Assembly: GCA_037444685.1 (NCBI GenBank)
Contig: JBBILX010000004.1
Coordinates: forward strand, 1 to 64,000
DNA: 64,000 nt
Direction: 5' to 3'
Origin: UBA964 sp037444685
GTDB taxonomy: Bacteria > Pseudomonadota > Gammaproteobacteria > Steroidobacterales > Steroidobacteraceae
Every line of letters begins with the position of its first letter. Positions within the stretch are counted from its first letter, which is position 1. Position numbers and translations under genes: made by a program. Under the pieces are notes generated by a model. It was not told where the DNA came from, did no database searches, and saw nothing but the letters and a program-made list of their open reading frames with translations. Below are positions 56,887 to 64,000 of the stretch, in pieces.

Positions 56887-58971
56887 ATGCGTCACGCGCG
56901 TTTTTTGCGTCGCAAGACGTTCGTCTCGGCCGCGCTCGCCTTCAGCCTGAGTGCTGCTCCCGTCGCGCTGGCAGACGCAGCGGACGCGGCCGACGCTACC
57001 GACCTGAACTGGATCGGCTATGGCCGCACCCACGACGAGCAGCGCTTCGTGCCGCTCACGCAGATCAACCGCCACAACGTCGGCCGGCTCGGGCTCGACT
57101 GGGCGCTCGACATCCCTGACGCGATCGCCTTCAACAGCACGCCCCTCGCGGTCGACGGCGTGCTGTACTTCTCGGGCGATCGCGCCATCGTCCGCGCCGT
57201 CGATGCGCGCAGCGGCTCGTTGCTCTGGACCTTTGACCCGCAGATCTGGAAGCACGCGCCGCGCCACATGGCAATGGGCTGGAACACCAACCGGGGCATT
57301 GCCTACCTCGACGGGCGGATCTTCGTCGGCGCGACCGATGGGCGCCTGATCGCGCTCGACGCGGAGACGGGCGCAGTCGTCTGGGTGAACCGTCACTTCG
57401 CCGCCGAGGAGAAGCGTGCGATCACCGGCCCACCGCGCGCCGCCGACGGCAAGGTGTTCATCGGCCACGGCGGCGCCGAGTTCGGCAACCGCGGCTATGT
57501 CGACGCGTTCGACGCGAAGACCGGCGAGCGGTTGTGGCGCTTCTACACGGTGCCGGGCGATCCGGCCGATGGTTTCGAGAACGCGGCCATGGAGATGGCC
57601 GCGAAGACCTGGCATGGGCGGTGGTGGAAGTACGGTGGTGGCGGCACGGTCTGGCACGCGATCGTCTACGACCCCGAGTTCGATCGCGTCTATCTCGGCG
57701 TTGGCAACGGCGACCCGTGGGATTACGAGCGCCGCAGCGAGGGCAAGGGCGACAACCTGTTCCTGACCTCGATCGTCGCGCTCGCGGCCGACACGGGTGA
57801 GTACGTCTGGCACCACCAGATGAACCCGGCCGAGCAGTGGGATTACAAGGCGACGGCGGACATCATCCTCGCGGAGCTGACGATCGGCGGCGCCAAGCGC
57901 AAGGTGCTGATGCAGGCACCGACCAACGGCTTCTACTACGTGATCGATCGCGCGAGCGGCAAGCTGCTGTCCGCTGAAAAGTATGCGCAGGTCAACTGGG
58001 CGGACAGGATCGACCTCGCGACCGGCCGGCCGGTCGAGAACCCGAAGGCCAGGCCGCGGGGAGACGAGAAGTTCACGCAATGGCCGGGCCCCTGGGGCGC
58101 GCACAACTGGCAGGCGATGTCGTACAGCCCGCGCACCGGGCTCGCCTACATCCCGACCATGCACATGTCGGGCACCTACTCGCGCGTGCCGGCCACGCCG
58201 TTCCGCGACAAGTTTTTCACTATCGGAATGAACATCGAGCACCAGACCGATCCGGCCGAGACCTCGGGCGGGCTGCTGGCCTGGGACCCGGTCGCGCAGA
58301 AGGCGCGCTGGAAGGTCGACTACGCGCCGGTCTGGAACGGCGGGACGCTCGCGACCGCGGGCGATCTCGTCTTTCACGGCACCGCGGACGGAATGTTCCG
58401 GGCGTACGATGCGCGCAATGGCCGCGAGTTGTGGCGCACCGACGTGCAGCGCGGCATCAGCTCGGCGCCGATCAGCTACAGCGTCGACGGCAGGCAGCAC
58501 ATCGCCGTGCTCGTCGGCTGGGGCGGTCTCGCGGCCTACGGCAACGCCGCGTTCCAGAAGAATGTCTACAAGTACAAGGGGCCCGGCATCCGGTTGCTGA
58601 GCTTCAGCCTCCATGGCAAGGCGACGCTGCCACCGCTGCCAGCCGACGCGAACCGCTTCGTGCCGACGGACCCGGGTGCCGCGCCGATCGATGAGACCGC
58701 CGCCGAACGCGGCTTCCTGCTCTACCACCTCTCGTCGTGCGCCGTCTGCCATGGCGGCGGCGCGATCTCGAACGGCGCCGGCGGCCCGGACCTGCGCGAA
58801 TCGCCGCTCGCGATGGACTATGGCTCGTTCCGCGCCATCGTCGCGGAGGGCACCGCGCTACCCCTCGGCATGCCGATGTTCAACGACCTCAGCGAATCCG
58901 AGCTCCGTGACCTGCATGCCTACCTGCGGCGCGAGACGCGCCGGGCGCGCTCAGCAGGCGCGACGAAATGA
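56887..58971 (+). CDS. PQQ-dependent quinohemoprotein alcohol dehydrogenase
   Basis: A 694-residue periplasmic enzyme. A signal peptide (about 1-29, ending near SAAPVALADA) is followed by an eight-bladed PQQ propeller (ETGAVVWVNRHF, GHGGAEFGNRGYVDAFDA, TGEYVWHHQMNPAEQWDYKA) and a C-terminal cytochrome c domain with CAVCHG (residues 618-622). The vicinal Cys pair of many PQQ dehydrogenases is absent (MGWNTNRG). The Asp319-Tyr-Lys321 pattern lacks the extra Asp linked with lanthanide use, so calcium is more likely. The ATG at 56887 follows an AGGGGGAC site and is preferred to the one at 56872. Confidence 0.9.
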   Translation: MRHARFLRRKTFVSAALAFSLSAAPVALADAADAADATDLNWIGYGRTHDEQRFVPLTQINRHNVGRLGLDWALDIPDAIAFNSTPLAVDGVLYFSGDRAIVRAVDARSGSLLWTFDPQIWKHAPRHMAMGWNTNRGIAYLDGRIFVGATDGRLIALDAETGAVVWVNRHFAAEEKRAITGPPRAADGKVFIGHGGAEFGNRGYVDAFDAKTGERLWRFYTVPGDPADGFENAAMEMAAKTWHGRWWKYGGGGTVWHAIVYDPEFDRVYLGVGNGDPWDYERRSEGKGDNLFLTSIVALAADTGEYVWHHQMNPAEQWDYKATADIILAELTIGGAKRKVLMQAPTNGFYYVIDRASGKLLSAEKYAQVNWADRIDLATGRPVENPKARPRGDEKFTQWPGPWGAHNWQAMSYSPRTGLAYIPTMHMSGTYSRVPATPFRDKFFTIGMNIEHQTDPAETSGGLLAWDPVAQKARWKVDYAPVWNGGTLATAGDLVFHGTADGMFRAYDARNGRELWRTDVQRGISSAPISYSVDGRQHIAVLVGWGGLAAYGNAAFQKNVYKYKGPGIRLLSFSLHGKATLPPLPADANRFVPTDPGAAPIDETAAERGFLLYHLSSCAVCHGGGAISNGAGGPDLRESPLAMDYGSFRAIVAEGTALPLGMPMFNDLSESELRDLHAYLRRETRRARSAGATK

Positions 58972-59050
58972 ATCCTCACTGGGGTGATTTCGCGGATACG
59001 TTTCGCAGCATTCTGTCTGTTGTCGGTGAGCCACAGCGATCACGGCCGTC

Positions 59051-59079
59051 TGGATACTTGGAAGTTGCCGACGTATATT
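59051..59079 (+). promoter_or_regulatory. Possible promoter of the second TonB receptor gene
   Basis: TGGATA (59051-59056), a 17-base spacer and TATATT (59074-59079) match the -35 and -10 consensus at four and five of six positions. It lies in the 165-base gap before the receptor start at 59137, which otherwise holds no gene that I can see. Confidence 0.35.
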
Positions 59080-59136
59080 CGAGACGAGGCGACCTGTTGC
59101 CATCTCGCCGCAAGTCGTAGTCACCGGGGGGGACCC

Positions 59137-61497
59137 ATGAAGAATCGTCTGTCGGCCCATGCGTCACGCATGGCTGTCCTGATATCCGGCGCCGCGGCCC
59201 TGACGCCGGCCATCGCGCAGGAATCGCAGCGCGAGGCGGTCAGCGCGCTCGAGGAAGTGATCGTCACCGCGCAGAAGCGCGAAGAGAGCGCGCAGAGCGT
59301 GCCGATCTCGCTGACCGCACTGGACGCAGCGCAGATCGAGAAGACCTACTCGCGCGACATCCAGGACGTCGAGACGCTGGTGCCGAACCTGATCGTCGAT
59401 CCGACCCTTGGCAACGGCACGGCGTCGATCTCGATTCGCGGCCTGCAGCTCAACGACGTCGAGAAGTCGTTCGACCCGGCCGTCGCCGTCTACCTCGACG
59501 GGATCTACCTCGCCAACACCACCGGCGCGCTGCTGCAGATGTACGACGCCGAGGCCGTCGAGGTGCTGCGCGGTCCACAGGGCACGCTGTTTGGCCGCAA
59601 CACGATCGGCGGCCTGATCAGCATCCGCCGCGCGCGGCCGACCGGCGAGTTCGGCGGCAAGTTCGCGCTGAACTTCGGCCGCTTCAGCCAGCTCGACGCG
59701 CGCGGCGTGCTGAACTTCGGTTCCGCGCTCGACGGCACGCTCGCGACGAAACTCTCGGTCGTGCGCCAGGATGGTGGCGGCTACTTCCAGAACGTCACGC
59801 GCAACGAGCGCGAGGGTGACACCGACTTCACCGGCGTGACGCTCGCGACGCTCTGGACGCCGACCGAGCGTTTCGAGGCGCTGCTGACCCTCGACTGGTT
59901 CGACGACAAGACACCGACACGGCCTGTGACGGCCCTGACCCAGCCCGGTGAGCTGTTCTGCCAGCCGCCGGCTTTTGCGATCGGCTGCGGTCGGCCGAAG
60001 ACTGACGCCGAATGGCACCGACGGCCGACCACCGAGCTCGAGCAGAAGGCCTTCGTCAAGACCAAGGCCGTGACGCTCAATGCATCGTGGCAGCTCTCGG
60101 ACGCGCACAAGCTCGTCTCCGTGACCGGTTGGCGCGATCTCGAGGACGACGCGTTGCAGGAATTCGACGGCATCGGCTTCCCGGTGTTCTGGACCCAGCG
60201 TCCTCAGAACAGCGACCAGTTCAGCGAGGAGCTGCGGCTCGAGTCGAACTGGAACGACGGCCGCGTGCAGTCGGTGATCGGCGCCTACTACTTCACGAAC
60301 GATTACGATCTCGATCAGAAGACGTTCTCGCCGGCCTTCTTCGGCGATCCGACGGCGCCAATGGGCATCGCCTTTGCAGCGCGAACCTTCGAGCAGAAGG
60401 TCGACGCCTACGCGGCCTTCGCGCAGGTGGACTGGAGCATCACCGACCGCTTCATCCTGAGCCTCGGCGGCCGTTACAACCGCGAAGAAAAGGAAGCGGC
60501 GGGCACCGAGTTCCTGTTCATCAACGGCGTCGGTCTCGTGCCGCAGATCAGCTACGGCAACGATCCGTCGCGTCCGAATTACGTCGCGACGTTCGTCGAT
60601 CCCGTCACCGGCCAGACGCGCACCGCCGATGGCGAGGCGACGTTCTCGAAGTTCACGCCACGCGTGAATCTCACCTACAGGTTCGACGACAGCAAGCTCG
60701 TCTATGCGACGTACTCGAAGGGCTACCGCTCGGGCGGCTTCAACGGACGCGCGAGCGGCCCGCTGACTCTGGGTCCGTACGATCCCGAGGAAGTCGAGAC
60801 GATCGAGATCGGCGCGAAGACGCAGTGGCTCGACAATCGCCTGCGCTTCAACGCTGCGGCGTTCACGACCGATTACACCGACAAGCAGGAAGACGTCGTC
60901 TTTCCCGATCCCATCGCGGTGACGGTCACGCTCGTGCAGAACGCCTCGGCGGCCACGATCCGGGGCGCGGAGTTCGAACTGCTCGGCATCCCGACCGAGG
61001 GCCTGACCCTCGGGCTCAACGTCGGCCTCCTCGACGCGAGCTTCGACGATTGGCGCGTGCCGGGCATCACTGGCGGCATCGTCGACAAGAGCGGCTTCGA
61101 GCTGCGGCGCGCACCCGACCTCACCGCGGCGCTCAACGTGCAGTACGAGCAGCCGCTCGGCAACGGCGCCTTCCTCGTCTACGGCCTCAACTACTCGTGG
61201 AAGGACGACTACTACATCATCGCCAACACGGTGCAGCGGCCCGAGGCCCTCGACTCCGGACTCGTCGACTCCTACGGCCTGCTCGACGCCTCGATCAGCT
61301 ACGAAGCCGAGAAATGGAGTGTCTCGCTCTGGGGCAAGAACCTCACCGACGAGGACTATTTCATGCACGTGCTCGACGTCGGCACCAACTACGCGGCCGG
61401 GCCGAACAACGCGCCGATCCCGGTCGCGGGCCTGTGGACGTTCGGAACCATCAATCCGCCGCGCACTTACGGCGTGGAGTTCCGCTTCAAGTTCTGA
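59137..61497 (+). CDS. TonB-dependent outer-membrane receptor (2)
   Basis: A 786-residue receptor. A signal peptide (to about AIAQES) is followed by the TonB box EEVIVTAQKREESAQ. The plug has VYLDGIYLANT and VLRGPQGTLFGRNTIGG, and the barrel ends PPRTYGVEFRFKF with a terminal Phe. The plug is close to receptor 1, so the two are probably paralogues bracketing the cluster. The start at 59137 has a strong GGGGGGGAC site; the in-frame upstream extension is not homologous. A terminator follows at 61517-61546. Confidence 0.93.
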   Translation: MKNRLSAHASRMAVLISGAAALTPAIAQESQREAVSALEEVIVTAQKREESAQSVPISLTALDAAQIEKTYSRDIQDVETLVPNLIVDPTLGNGTASISIRGLQLNDVEKSFDPAVAVYLDGIYLANTTGALLQMYDAEAVEVLRGPQGTLFGRNTIGGLISIRRARPTGEFGGKFALNFGRFSQLDARGVLNFGSALDGTLATKLSVVRQDGGGYFQNVTRNEREGDTDFTGVTLATLWTPTERFEALLTLDWFDDKTPTRPVTALTQPGELFCQPPAFAIGCGRPKTDAEWHRRPTTELEQKAFVKTKAVTLNASWQLSDAHKLVSVTGWRDLEDDALQEFDGIGFPVFWTQRPQNSDQFSEELRLESNWNDGRVQSVIGAYYFTNDYDLDQKTFSPAFFGDPTAPMGIAFAARTFEQKVDAYAAFAQVDWSITDRFILSLGGRYNREEKEAAGTEFLFINGVGLVPQISYGNDPSRPNYVATFVDPVTGQTRTADGEATFSKFTPRVNLTYRFDDSKLVYATYSKGYRSGGFNGRASGPLTLGPYDPEEVETIEIGAKTQWLDNRLRFNAAAFTTDYTDKQEDVVFPDPIAVTVTLVQNASAATIRGAEFELLGIPTEGLTLGLNVGLLDASFDDWRVPGITGGIVDKSGFELRRAPDLTAALNVQYEQPLGNGAFLVYGLNYSWKDDYYIIANTVQRPEALDSGLVDSYGLLDASISYEAEKWSVSLWGKNLTDEDYFMHVLDVGTNYAAGPNNAPIPVAGLWTFGTINPPRTYGVEFRFKF

Positions 61498-61516
61498 AGA
61501 GGGGAGACGGGGGAAT

Positions 61517-61546
61517 GGAAAGGGGCCGCGAGGCCCCTTTCTTTTT
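61517..61546 (+). terminator. Rho-independent terminator with GCGA tetraloop
   Basis: Stem AAAGGGGCC (61519-61527), loop GCGA (61528-61531, a GNRA tetraloop), and return stem GGCCCCTTT (61532-61540), followed by CTTTTT. It lies 21 bases after the receptor stop. The outer A-T pairs also form an upstream A run, so it could work on both strands, but no minus-strand gene ends here. Confidence 0.85.
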
Positions 61547-61629
61547 CCGGCGCCGGGCCGGGTGCCGGCGGATGGTCGGCGACGCCGGCCGCGTGATAGC
61601 GTCAGTCGGGCAGCGGGGAGGCCCGACGA

Positions 61630-64000
61630 ATGACGATCACGAGTGGATCCGGCGTCCCGGAAGCGATTTCCGCGGCAGTGCCCGCGCCGACCGCCTCCGT
61701 CAACACCCTCGTCAGCCGCGCGGCCTGGCAACGGGCCCGCGCGGCCTGCCTCGCCGACCCCGGGGCCTACCACGGTGAGATCGCCGCGCGCGAGATCCAC
61801 TGGTTCGAGCCGACGATCGGTACGCACGGCGCCTGGCTCGGCCTCGATCCGGTCGGCGGCGCCTGGCGCGGTTGGGACGCCCGCAACGGCGCGCCGGTCA
61901 CGGCGGACCTTCCGGCCGCATGGCGTCCATGGCGGCGCGCGTTCGACGACTCCGAAGCGCCGTTCTACCGCTGGTTCGACGGCGCGCTGACCAACGCCTG
62001 CTTCAACGAGATCGACCGACACGTGCTCGCCGGCCACGGCGAGGAGATCGCGCTCTGGTTCGAGGGTGATCGCTGGGATCAATCCCTGGACGGCGGTCGC
62101 GGCGGTCCAGTCGTGTCCTATCCGGTCACTCGGCGCCAGCTGCTGCTCGAGACCGCGCGCTGCGCTCTCGCATTGCGGCGTCTCGGTCTCGGCACGGGCG
62201 ATCGCGTCGCAATCAACATGCCGAACATCCCCGAGCAGCTGTACTGGACCGAGGCCTGCAAGCGGCTCGGCATCGTCTATACGCCGGTGTTCGGCGGCTT
62301 CAGCGACAAGACGCTCTCCGACCGCATCCACAACGCCGGCGCGCGCGTCGTGATCACCGCCGATGGCGGCTATCGCAATGCGCAGGTCGTGCCCTTCAAG
62401 GAGGCCTACACAGACCCGGCGCTCGACGGCTACATCGCCGCCGACGTCGCGATCGCTGCGGTGGAACGGGCGCTCGCCTCACTGACACTGCCCGCGGCGC
62501 ACGCGGCCGCCATACTCGCCTGCGCGCGCGACGCGGTCGCGAACGAGATCACTCTCGAGCGCTCGGACGTGATGCGCGGCGTGGGTCGGGCGCTCGAGCG
62601 GATCGCCGGACTCGGTTCCGCCGAGGCGAGCCGCATCCGCACGGCGATTGCCGAGGCGCTCGTCGCCACGCCGCCGCGCGTCGATACGGTCATCGTCGTG
62701 CGCCACACCGCGCAGCCGGATCTGCTGTGGCGCCCCGAGCGCGACCGCTGGGCGCATGAACTGACGGACGCCGCGATGCAGGAACTGCTCGCCGCGGCGC
62801 GCCGTGCCGGGTTCGACGTGACTTCGGAGCGCGAGCTGCTCGCGCTCTCGGACCGCGACCTCGTCGCGGCGGTCTGGGCGGCCGTGCCTCCCGAGCCGCT
62901 CGACGCCGAGTTCCCGCTGTTCTTCATCTACACCTCGGGTTCGACCGGCAAGCCCAAAGGCGTCGTGCACGTGCATGGCGGCTATGTCAGCGGCGTCGCC
63001 CACACGATGCGTGTCGCCTTCGACGCGCGCCCCGGCGACGTCATGTACGTCGTCGCCGATCCCGGGTGGATCACCGGCCAGAGCTACATGATCTGCGCCG
63101 CACTGACGACGCGGGTGACGACGGTCATCGCCGAAGGGGCGCCGGTGTTCCCGAGCGCCGGGCGCTTCGCGAGCATCATCGAACGGTACCGCGTCAACAT
63201 CTTCAAGGCCGGCGTCACGTTCCTGAAGACCGTGATGACCGACCCGCAGAACGTCGAGGACGTGCGCGCGTACCGACGCGACTCGCTGCGCGTCGCGACC
63301 TTCTGCGCCGAGCCGACCTCGCCCGTGGTGCAGAAGTTCGGCATGGACCTCGTGACGCCCTGGTACATCAATTCGTACTGGGCCACCGAGCATGGCGGCA
63401 TCGTCTGGACGCACCTGTACGGCAATGCCGATTTCCCGCTGCGCCCCGATGCGCACACGTATCCGCTGCCGTGGGTGATCGGTGACGTCTGGGTGGCCGA
63501 CAGCGAGCCCGATGCCGACGGGCGAGTCGCGCCGCGCCCGGCCGATGCCGGCGAGAAGGGCGAGCTCGTCATCGCCGCTCCCTACCCGTACCTGTGCCGC
63601 ACGATCTGGGGCGACGCGGCGAACTTCCGCGTCGAGGGACGCGCGATCGCGCGCGGCTGGCGCGGCGACTTCGAGCGCTACCGGACGACCTACTGGACGC
63701 GCTGGCAGGGCAGGCTCGCCTACACGCAGGGTGACTTCGCCGTGAAGTACGACGACGGCGGCTTCTCGCTGCACGGACGCTCGGACGACGTCATCAACGT
63801 CTCGGGCCACCGGCTCGGCACCGAGGAGATCGAGGGCGCGATCCTCCGCGACAAGCAGATCAACCCCGATTCGCCGGTCGGCAACGTCATCGTCGTCGGC
63901 GCACCGCACGCCCAGAAGGGACTGACGCCACTCGCGTTCGTGAAGCCCGCGCCCGGCCGCAGGTTCTCCGCCGACGACCGCCGCCGGCTCATCGAGACGG
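61630..64000 (+). CDS. Acyl-CoA synthetase (ACS-type), partial at the window end
   Basis: The frame is open from the ATG at 61630 to the last base, 790 codons without a stop, so the C-terminus is missing. An N-terminal ACAS_N-like domain (FYRWFDGALTNACFNEIDRH) is followed by DRVAINMPNIPEQ, the phosphate loop YTSGSTGKPKGVVH (about residue 432), DPGWITGQSY and the C-terminal SDDVINVSGHRLGTEEIEG. Compared with acetyl-CoA synthetase it has an extra Ala-rich helical stretch at about residues 262-348, before the phosphate loop. It probably activates a short or medium acid produced by the cluster. Confidence 0.88.
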   Translation, partial: MTITSGSGVPEAISAAVPAPTASVNTLVSRAAWQRARAACLADPGAYHGEIAAREIHWFEPTIGTHGAWLGLDPVGGAWRGWDARNGAPVTADLPAAWRPWRRAFDDSEAPFYRWFDGALTNACFNEIDRHVLAGHGEEIALWFEGDRWDQSLDGGRGGPVVSYPVTRRQLLLETARCALALRRLGLGTGDRVAINMPNIPEQLYWTEACKRLGIVYTPVFGGFSDKTLSDRIHNAGARVVITADGGYRNAQVVPFKEAYTDPALDGYIAADVAIAAVERALASLTLPAAHAAAILACARDAVANEITLERSDVMRGVGRALERIAGLGSAEASRIRTAIAEALVATPPRVDTVIVVRHTAQPDLLWRPERDRWAHELTDAAMQELLAAARRAGFDVTSERELLALSDRDLVAAVWAAVPPEPLDAEFPLFFIYTSGSTGKPKGVVHVHGGYVSGVAHTMRVAFDARPGDVMYVVADPGWITGQSYMICAALTTRVTTVIAEGAPVFPSAGRFASIIERYRVNIFKAGVTFLKTVMTDPQNVEDVRAYRRDSLRVATFCAEPTSPVVQKFGMDLVTPWYINSYWATEHGGIVWTHLYGNADFPLRPDAHTYPLPWVIGDVWVADSEPDADGRVAPRPADAGEKGELVIAAPYPYLCRTIWGDAANFRVEGRAIARGWRGDFERYRTTYWTRWQGRLAYTQGDFAVKYDDGGFSLHGRSDDVINVSGHRLGTEEIEGAILRDKQINPDSPVGNVIVVGAPHAQKGLTPLAFVKPAPGRRFSADDRRRLIET

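Noticed and set aside
59164..62331. Very long open frame (1055 codons) on the minus strand opposite TonB receptor 2
   Set aside because: It is antisense to a receptor with full domain evidence. Its residues are Arg/Ala/Asp-rich without motifs, as expected from complementary reading of high-GC codons.

Overview
The window is high-GC chromosomal DNA (about two thirds G+C by eye), almost fully coding, with no stretch over 300 bases lacking a gene. The organism is most likely a gammaproteobacterium. The blocks rsmG-parA-parB-atpIBEFHAGDC-glmU, tatABC, and rhodanese-grxC-secB-gpsA beside envC are all gammaproteobacterial. The paired TonB receptors, spinster-type MFS transporter, P450, Baeyer-Villiger and PQQ enzymes resemble the oligotrophic degraders of the Steroidobacterales/Nevskiales. 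That placement is inference from gene content; no 16S gene is present.

Layout. 1-1060: scar of mobile DNA, an IS21-type terminus (two 24-nt-spaced repeats) abutting a 3' remnant of hsdR. 1085-12333 (minus): glmU, a frameshifted glycogen phosphorylase gene, and the complete F1Fo ATP synthase operon with AtpI, preceded by a clear sigma70-type promoter (12381-12409). 12484-17500 (minus): parB, a small membrane-protein gene, parA, rsmG, an unknown gene and an AcuI-like oxidoreductase; neighbouring genes overlap within two runs. 17689-22835: metallo-hydrolase, exported NAD(P)-fold protein, isocitrate-lyase-family lyase, a plus-strand S9-peptidase-like protein without catalytic Ser or His, and a diheme cytochrome c. 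22878-30653: orphan TRAP binding protein, dtd, tatABC, and a POT/OPT/EamA transporter run. 30658-36341: small membrane and lipid-type proteins, a CtpA-like protease, and a GGDEF-EAL protein with a degenerate GGDEF site. 36542-41566: envC, then rhodanese-grxC-secB-gpsA, trmL, and a class 1B-type pyrD.

41668-64000 is an accessory catabolic region. On the minus strand lie a TonB receptor and an MFS transporter. On the plus strand is a run of ten genes (45348-55097), most overlapping by 4 bp: 2-oxoacid dehydrogenase E1 alpha and beta, an esterase fused to an NTF2-like domain, an alpha/beta hydrolase, an acyl-CoA ligase, a P450, a thiolase, a SnoaL-like protein and an SDR. It is followed by a divergent Baeyer-Villiger monooxygenase and PQQ-cytochrome dehydrogenase pair, a second TonB receptor with a strong terminator, and a second acyl-CoA ligase that runs off the window.

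Together these genes read as a complete uptake-to-CoA route for a hydrophobic, probably cyclic, ketone or ester substrate: TonB import, P450 or PQQ oxidation, Baeyer-Villiger ring expansion, ester hydrolysis, CoA activation, thiolysis. The substrate cannot be read from the sequence. This is the best candidate for an undescribed system in the window.
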